A stretch of 10,954 nucleotides of DNA from Dichloromethanomonas sp964477085 (lineage in GTDB: Bacteria > Bacillota > Desulfitobacteriia > Desulfitobacteriales > Syntrophobotulaceae): contig CAYZDF010000077.1 in NCBI GenBank assembly GCA_964477085.1, positions 1-10,954 of the forward strand, in the 5' to 3' direction. A model generated the notes under the pieces. That model made no database searches and had not been told where the DNA came from. It saw only the letters and a program-made list of their open reading frames with translations. Position 1 is the stretch's first letter, and every line of letters starts with the position of its first letter. This document shows, piece by piece, positions 5,043 to 10,954 of this stretch. The translations under genes and the position numbers were made by a program.

Positions 5043-8000
5043 ATGTATAAAAAAGGGATTTGTATTGTACTGGCTGTCTTTTTACTGCTAACAGCTTTGC
5101 CCTTAAATTCACTTGCTGCAGCGTCATCTGGCAATATGCAGCTAACAGCGCCAAATCAGATACCTTCAAAGCAGGTTCAGGCGCAGCAAACCCTGCCCAA
5201 AAATAGTCAGGAGTCTGCATTACCTGCAAGTAAAAAAATGAATCCTATGACTGGCAACCAGATGAATGCCTTGCTGGCATCCGCACCCAAATTTTCGGTC
5301 CAAAGCACCAGGGAAATCAGCGAGGTACTGCAGCCGCCGAAAAAAACAGTTGCTTACGCGGCGGCAAAGGTTGCCGACATCCTGCCTTGCCTGCCGACCC
5401 AGGTGGGGGTTAAACTTAGCGATGGTACCCAGGTATTGGTGGAGGTTCAATGGAGTACGGGAAATCTGGCTTTTGTAATGGATTGGGATACCTGGGAAAA
5501 CAAAGCAACCATCAGCGGCTCCCTGGTTCTGCCGGACGGTATCACCAACCCGGATAATCTCCAGGTTTCTTTGACTCTGGTCCAAAACGCAATCTATACT
5601 ACGCCCAAAGGCTATGCCGACACGGATTTTCAAAGCCTGTACCTGTCTATGAGCCGCTTCTTGTCAGGAGAGACGGATGGCGATGGAATTCCGGTCTACC
5701 TCCCTCCGGAACAATGGACGCCGGTAACCTGGGTGACCAAAGAAGTCCAGGGGGTACCGACTAAGTTTGTGCAAAGTATCAATTTGGATAACCTGACATC
5801 ACAAACAGATGCCAGTGAGTGGTCTCCCCAGTTGGATAAGCTCGTCAGCTTAAATGAACTGACGACCTTAAGCTGCCAGAACAGCGGCATGATTTTTTTA
5901 CATATTTTTGATTGTCCCAAGCTAATGACGATCGATTGTACCAATAATCGAATCACGCGAATAAATTTGGGCAATTGTCCCAGTCTGACCCGGTTGGACT
6001 GCGCCAACAATGCCTTGTCGTTTCCAAGAATGCTGGCCAAATCTGATTTGCCGGCAGGATGTGACTATATCTATGCCCCCCAGGACCCTTCGCTTGGGGG
6101 TAACGGAGGTTTTGAAACGCCTTCATTTTCACTGTCTTTAAGTGGCCTTACTGAGGATCTTGGCGAAGGGTATTACCTGACAACACACACCTATTTGCAT
6201 GATGACGACCCCTACCCCTACGGTGCGCCTTATTCCACAGTCTGGGTAGACCAGAACGGCGATATCGTTCCCCATCAGCAAATAGAGGGTGACTTTGACG
6301 AAAACTACTACGATTACGTCTTTATTCCTGTTGCCGATGGTTCTGGAAAAACGCTGCACCGGGTGATCAACCACAGCGATTTTCCGGGACTTACGGAAAT
6401 CAGTCCCGCCGTTACCTTGCCAATCTATGGTTTGCAGATCCAGTCAATCACGTTGACCCCTCAGGGTGAGGGAACGGTCTATACTGAAATAGATTATACC
6501 AACCACCGGGTCAATATCTATCCGGAGGGTGTGTCTGATTTTACCAGCATCGATTATACCTTGGCCATCGCTGCCGGTTCGACGGCCAGCCTGCCGCTTT
6601 CCGGAACCTTGGATATTTCCGCGGACATACCGCTGACAATTTATGATGCGGAGGGCCATCAGCAGCAGTGGACCATTGGCCGGGAAGCAAACGCTGAGAC
6701 AGGGATTCACAGCTTCAAACTGGCGGAAGACCCGGATGCGCTGGTGGAAATCCACAGCGACATTTCAGCAATCTATGTGGGACTGTCTTCCCAGACGATT
6801 CCGCTGACCGGACTGACGCCGACCATCGTCACCTCAGCTGGGGGAACAGTCGCCCCTGCTTCGGGTGTGACGCAGGATTTTACCCAGCCGGTAAATTTTA
6901 CTGTAACTTCGGAAGATGGAGCTGAGACCTGTGGCTGGAAAGTCTATGTTGTTTACCAGGATGGGGACTGCACCTGCGGTGATTCCGTACTGGTTCTGCC
7001 CGGAAAATCAGCGAAAATGCAGCCCAGGTCATCCTCATTTGTAAATAATGTGAACATGGTTCAATCCGCTTACCTGACTTCTGATATCTCTCTGGAACGC
7101 TATCCCTGTTTTGCGCCGGGACATTCAGAGCAGCAGCCGGTGTATAGTTACCGGATCGGCAGTATCAATGAATGCGGAGCGGCCTTGACCAAAACCTTTA
7201 CCACTCCCAGCTTTTCCGCGGTTTCGTTCTTAAATCCCGGCAAGTTCAGCTTAATTGCCACGGCTGAGTTGAACGGCAAGTCCTTTGAAACGGAATCGCA
7301 ATTCGAGATCCTGCCCTACGCCGATAATTTCAAGCTGCTGACCACCTCCTTGAACGCCAATGTCGGGGATACCGTCACCGTGAAATGGAACGACGACAGC
7401 CTGAGCACCCATCCGGAGAACAGCTACACACTTTATTATAGCGACGATATCAGGCCCGGCAGTTCGAATAGGGAAATATGCACGGTCACGGGCGTGAGTG
7501 AAGCAACTTTTACTTATAGTGAATATCAGGGAGGGTATATCCATGTCCGGAAGAATTTGCCGGACGGCAGCTACTTGATCTGCAGCGCACCGGTAGAAAC
7601 CGCCAAGATGAAGCTCAGTGTGGATGTAACGCTCCCTAAACTTGAGGACGGCGATACCGGTTGTTTTGACAATCAAGATTATGTCATTGACTACCAAATT
7701 ACCGGACAGGACTTGGCGGCGTATCAAGATCAAATCAAGCTTTACGCCGAAATCAGCTATCAGGGAGGACCTGACCAGATTCCCGGGGTAAGCGTGCCTT
7801 TCACCGATTTTGAGATCACCGGCTCGCAAATCATCCTTCATCATGAGAGCTATCCGCAGTACGATTATCATACGTATGGGAACCCGCTCTTTTATCTGAA
7901 GGTAACCGTCAGTAATATCGATGGATCTTTCGTGCATGATGAGTTAGTGAATTATAGAGAGTTTTACATTCACAAGCTGCCGAATTGGGCCAAAAACGCG

Positions 8001-10954
8001 GCTGTCTACGATTATAAAAACCAAAAACTGGACGCCGAGCATCCGATGCTGCTGGGACCGGGTTTCCTGGACCTGAATGCACTGACGATGGCGGATGTGC
8101 TTAAGAACGGAGACAATCCCATTCTCTACACCTGCGGCTTTGCCGTCAAGGATTTGGTCGACGGTTATGAGCATATGGGTTCCGGCTGGGATTACAGCAT
8201 CTCCGATGAGCGTGTAGCCGAGTTTGAATACCAGACCAACTATGCCACGGATGGGACACCGATCAAATTCCCACGGGCCATTGTGGCCAAAAATGACGGG
8301 GAGTGCACCGTAACCATTAAAGACTCCTTTACAGGCACTGTCCTGTCTTTCCCGGTCAAGGTCAGCCTAGCCAACGATACCCTGGTCTGGTTTAAGGTGA
8401 TTAATGGGGATAAATACTGGTATCCGTTTTCCAACTTTATCAACTATGTTGGGACCGATGGCATCCTTGCGAATCCAACCGTTACTTATCTGACAAAAAA
8501 CGGCACTAAGAAAACAGTGACCGGGGATGCCCAAGGCAATGTCTTGATTTATGATCCGGATGGCCTCACGGGAGAGGTTGAAGTGAAAGTGCCTTTCCCG
8601 GGCAACCCGCTGAAGTTTTACTGGTACGGCGGCAAGCTGGAAATGGATACTGTCTTTAAGAGCACGGCCTGGGGCAGTATGGATTGGCTGATCCGGAACG
8701 GGAGCGCGCCGAGGTACCAAATGCTGCCGGCCCGTCTCAATGACCTATATACCGACCCCACCATGAATTTTATGCTGAAACCGAATGAAGACCTGGGGAA
8801 ATTTACCGGCTTTGAGGATTATGGCCGCTACAGTAACGCCGCCCTGGAACATATCCGGGCCAAGGTGTATGTACTCAATGCTGCGGGCGAAGAAGTCTTT
8901 GCGGCCCCGGCCAATATCTATCACAGTTTTTTACAGGTGACGTGGGATGATGCGGCCAAGGCGGCCTTGCTGGATGATGAAGCCAAAGTACTGGTAGAAA
9001 TGGTACCGCTAACGGAAGAGCCGGGTACGCTGACCTACAGCATTGTCGGGACCGACAGAGAGTATGGCGCAGTTCCGGTAATCGCCTCAGACGGCAAAAC
9101 CATGACCTTTACACCGAATACGTTCGATTCCTTTGGACAGTATGTGCACATCACGGTGCGGGCTACCAACAATCAGACCGGCAAAACCTTTGATTTTGTG
9201 GTTGAAGTCAGTGTGTTTTATCAAGTCAGGCCAAGTAATTACCCCTATCCTCATGTTACTTACGACGAAAGATATACAGAAACTTATACGCTGGATTTGG
9301 ACACATTATATACCAGGCCAGTAATTCAATCCACCCTTTTTGAACGGACAGCCGGCGAGCTGCGTGCGAGCAGCCAGCGTTTCAATGGCAACGTCAATGT
9401 GGATGTGCCGGTCAACGTTGGACGCAAAAACGGAGTGGAGAACACCGTAGCCAGCTTGCTTCTGGTCGATCAGAACGGCAGTATGCAGGAGGCCAGTTCC
9501 CGGACAACACCGCTGGGCATTACACCGGACAAACCGATCACCATGATCTCCTACCTCAAATCCACGGCGGAAGATGCGCTAAACGGCAATGACTATACCA
9601 TCGAAGCCTACAAGAACAGCGATTTACTTCAACAGGAGTGGCAGAAAAGCTATTACCTGGGTTCCGGCGATACCAAAATGAAGTACAAATGGTATGTCAA
9701 CGCTATCAAGCTGGACAGCAATTTGGTTCCGCCCACAGACTACTTTAAGCCCAAGTATCAAATTCTAAAAGACAATGGCTCGACAGCAACGGTGACGGCT
9801 AAGTTTGAAGCGGTGAACCCGGATGGTCTGGTCCCGAATCCCAAACCTCCTGCCAGTTTACCCTTTACCGGGTCCTTAAGCAGCGGCGCTTTCAATACCG
9901 GCGTCATGGGGAGTGGCAGTATTCCCTTTGAATTACCGGCGAACTTGAATGTCGAGGTCCAATATGATTTCTCTCAGGGCAATCTGGAGGGTACCTTTAA
10001 AATGCTGGTCGGTTATGGCAATGGGACAAACGCCCAAAGCGGCGGCCGCTTTGCTTCGGACTATTCGGAAGCCCTCAGCGCTGTCAACAATATCCGTTAC
10101 GGTGGTGTATCCAAAGGGGGCAAAGCCAGTCTGGACTTCACCGTGGCAGGCTACGTAAACGGGATTGTCCGTTATGTGAACGGTGAGTATAAAATGATCG
10201 CTACCGGCGGCGGAATTATCGCCAGTGCCGGATTTGAATACAACTGGTGTCAAAATGCCGTCGTAGGGTTCATCCCTGTCTACTATGGGATTGACATCGG
10301 TGCCCAACTGTCTTTGGATGCCAGCATTGACGCTTACAATTTTGATGAGGCGCAAGCGATTAACGGCGATTATGAGATCGCCTACAAGGCCATTGTGGAA
10401 ATTGCCGGATACGTAAAGATCAGCGGCGGCATTGGTTTTGATATCGGTATCGTCGCAGCCAAAATCGGTGCTTTCGGCCAGCTGGATATCAGCTACAAAA
10501 TCGGGATCCTCTATGCCAGCGGCGACACAAGCACCGGCGGGAAGTTCACGTTTAAAGGGACCATCGGCATTGAAGCCATCGTTAAATTTTTATGGTGGAA
10601 AAAGCGTTATGTCTTCTGCGATGCCGGGTTTACCTATACCTACACCCATGGCGATCAAACCGTTTTTGATGACGACGATGAAGTCGGATCTGCCGGTTCC
10701 AAGATGTCAATTATGGCGATCCTGCCCATGTCCGACTATAACCCAAACGGTAAACCAATTGGGCGCTACGTCCTGCTGGATACCGGCTATGAAATGGAAG
10801 ACCGCGACTACCTGGCCAATCCGCAGCGCTGGAACGGCGATAAAAACATGCTGCGCATGATGAAGGCAGTGGACCTGGGAACGACGACCAAAAGCCTGCT
10901 GACCAACGCCTATCCTTACGCTTATCCGATTCTGGCCAGAGACGGCGGAACCAT
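5043..10954 (+). CDS. Giant secreted multi-domain surface protein (3' partial)
   Basis: One frame runs from ATG 5043 to the window end, at least 1970 codons, with no internal stop. The start has purine-rich AAAGGAGA touching it and GGAG at 5026-5029 further up. Residues 1-27 form a Sec signal peptide (Lys3-Lys4, a hydrophobic core to about 24, and an Ala-rich end fitting cleavage after Ala27). Residues about 268-330 hold three to four leucine-rich repeats of the cysteine type, such as LTRLDCANNALSF. Around 590-640 is a segment with the form IVTSAGGTVAPASGVTQDFT and later FTVTSEDGAE, typical of a surface beta-sandwich of the DUF5018-like kind. The centre (650-1600) is mostly beta-rich Ig-like material with many aromatic residues. 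Residues about 1720-1870 are Gly-rich alternating strands, followed by an acidic run (about 1875). No sorting motif is visible; the stop is outside the window. An adhesive or envelope role is inferred, not shown. No clear promoter was found upstream. Confidence 0.85.
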   Translation, partial: MYKKGICIVLAVFLLLTALPLNSLAAASSGNMQLTAPNQIPSKQVQAQQTLPKNSQESALPASKKMNPMTGNQMNALLASAPKFSVQSTREISEVLQPPKKTVAYAAAKVADILPCLPTQVGVKLSDGTQVLVEVQWSTGNLAFVMDWDTWENKATISGSLVLPDGITNPDNLQVSLTLVQNAIYTTPKGYADTDFQSLYLSMSRFLSGETDGDGIPVYLPPEQWTPVTWVTKEVQGVPTKFVQSINLDNLTSQTDASEWSPQLDKLVSLNELTTLSCQNSGMIFLHIFDCPKLMTIDCTNNRITRINLGNCPSLTRLDCANNALSFPRMLAKSDLPAGCDYIYAPQDPSLGGNGGFETPSFSLSLSGLTEDLGEGYYLTTHTYLHDDDPYPYGAPYSTVWVDQNGDIVPHQQIEGDFDENYYDYVFIPVADGSGKTLHRVINHSDFPGLTEISPAVTLPIYGLQIQSITLTPQGEGTVYTEIDYTNHRVNIYPEGVSDFTSIDYTLAIAAGSTASLPLSGTLDISADIPLTIYDAEGHQQQWTIGREANAETGIHSFKLAEDPDALVEIHSDISAIYVGLSSQTIPLTGLTPTIVTSAGGTVAPASGVTQDFTQPVNFTVTSEDGAETCGWKVYVVYQDGDCTCGDSVLVLPGKSAKMQPRSSSFVNNVNMVQSAYLTSDISLERYPCFAPGHSEQQPVYSYRIGSINECGAALTKTFTTPSFSAVSFLNPGKFSLIATAELNGKSFETESQFEILPYADNFKLLTTSLNANVGDTVTVKWNDDSLSTHPENSYTLYYSDDIRPGSSNREICTVTGVSEATFTYSEYQGGYIHVRKNLPDGSYLICSAPVETAKMKLSVDVTLPKLEDGDTGCFDNQDYVIDYQITGQDLAAYQDQIKLYAEISYQGGPDQIPGVSVPFTDFEITGSQIILHHESYPQYDYHTYGNPLFYLKVTVSNIDGSFVHDELVNYREFYIHKLPNWAKNAAVYDYKNQKLDAEHPMLLGPGFLDLNALTMADVLKNGDNPILYTCGFAVKDLVDGYEHMGSGWDYSISDERVAEFEYQTNYATDGTPIKFPRAIVAKNDGECTVTIKDSFTGTVLSFPVKVSLANDTLVWFKVINGDKYWYPFSNFINYVGTDGILANPTVTYLTKNGTKKTVTGDAQGNVLIYDPDGLTGEVEVKVPFPGNPLKFYWYGGKLEMDTVFKSTAWGSMDWLIRNGSAPRYQMLPARLNDLYTDPTMNFMLKPNEDLGKFTGFEDYGRYSNAALEHIRAKVYVLNAAGEEVFAAPANIYHSFLQVTWDDAAKAALLDDEAKVLVEMVPLTEEPGTLTYSIVGTDREYGAVPVIASDGKTMTFTPNTFDSFGQYVHITVRATNNQTGKTFDFVVEVSVFYQVRPSNYPYPHVTYDERYTETYTLDLDTLYTRPVIQSTLFERTAGELRASSQRFNGNVNVDVPVNVGRKNGVENTVASLLLVDQNGSMQEASSRTTPLGITPDKPITMISYLKSTAEDALNGNDYTIEAYKNSDLLQQEWQKSYYLGSGDTKMKYKWYVNAIKLDSNLVPPTDYFKPKYQILKDNGSTATVTAKFEAVNPDGLVPNPKPPASLPFTGSLSSGAFNTGVMGSGSIPFELPANLNVEVQYDFSQGNLEGTFKMLVGYGNGTNAQSGGRFASDYSEALSAVNNIRYGGVSKGGKASLDFTVAGYVNGIVRYVNGEYKMIATGGGIIASAGFEYNWCQNAVVGFIPVYYGIDIGAQLSLDASIDAYNFDEAQAINGDYEIAYKAIVEIAGYVKISGGIGFDIGIVAAKIGAFGQLDISYKIGILYASGDTSTGGKFTFKGTIGIEAIVKFLWWKKRYVFCDAGFTYTYTHGDQTVFDDDDEVGSAGSKMSIMAILPMSDYNPNGKPIGRYVLLDTGYEMEDRDYLANPQRWNGDKNMLRMMKAVDLGTTTKSLLTNAYPYAYPILARDGGT

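Noticed and set aside
5220..10355. Several antisense openings of 70-230 residues inside the giant gene, for example 7251-7937
   Set aside because: They are opposite a continuous coding frame with good protein composition. No promoter or ribosome site supports them, and they probably arise from the codon use of the sense strand.

Overview
The window looks like an accessory, cell-surface-oriented stretch of a low-to-mid GC Firmicutes (Clostridia) chromosome. A Peptococcaceae or Desulfitobacteriaceae-type host is a reasonable inference, not a proof. Grounds: strong purine-rich ribosome sites (GGAG, GAGGGG, AAGGGG), TTG and GTG starts, short-loop Rho-independent hairpins, a MalT-type LuxR activator, a Uma2-family protein, a DUF2442 protein, and two Sec-type surface proteins with InlB-like, leucine-rich and beta-sandwich features. 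All supported genes are on the + strand.

Layout. 1-450 is the 3' end of a repeat-containing surface protein that enters from the left. It is followed at once by a 40-residue peptide gene (467-589) and a hairpin (604-626). An extended -10 promoter (646-674) then drives a Uma2-family gene (708-1283) and, one base later, a large ATP-binding LuxR/MalT-like regulator (1285-3729, GTG start). A near-consensus promoter (3792-3819) with a 14-bp perfect palindrome at the expected transcription start precedes a small heptad-repeat coiled-coil protein (3866-4204). A strong bidirectional-looking terminator (4278-4309) separates this from a DUF2442 gene with a TTG start (4353-4580).

4581-5042 has no convincing protein gene. 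It is GC-rich and full of inverted repeats. It carries three copies of an about 18-bp core motif (two direct, one inverted), with two direct copies bounding a segment of about 370 bp. This is the least explained part of the window: a high-copy repeat element or a structured RNA are the main possibilities.

5043 to the window end is one uninterrupted frame of at least 1970 codons. It encodes a secreted giant protein with a clear signal peptide, a short cysteine-containing leucine-rich repeat block, several beta-sandwich-like segments and a glycine-rich, alternating-hydrophobic region near the visible C-terminal end. Its stop lies outside the window.

How the parts relate: the Uma2 and LuxR genes almost certainly share a transcript. 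The regulator might act on neighbouring surface-protein genes, but nothing in the sequence demonstrates a target. The two surface proteins at the edges suggest an envelope or adhesion region, with small accessory genes and a repeat element between them.
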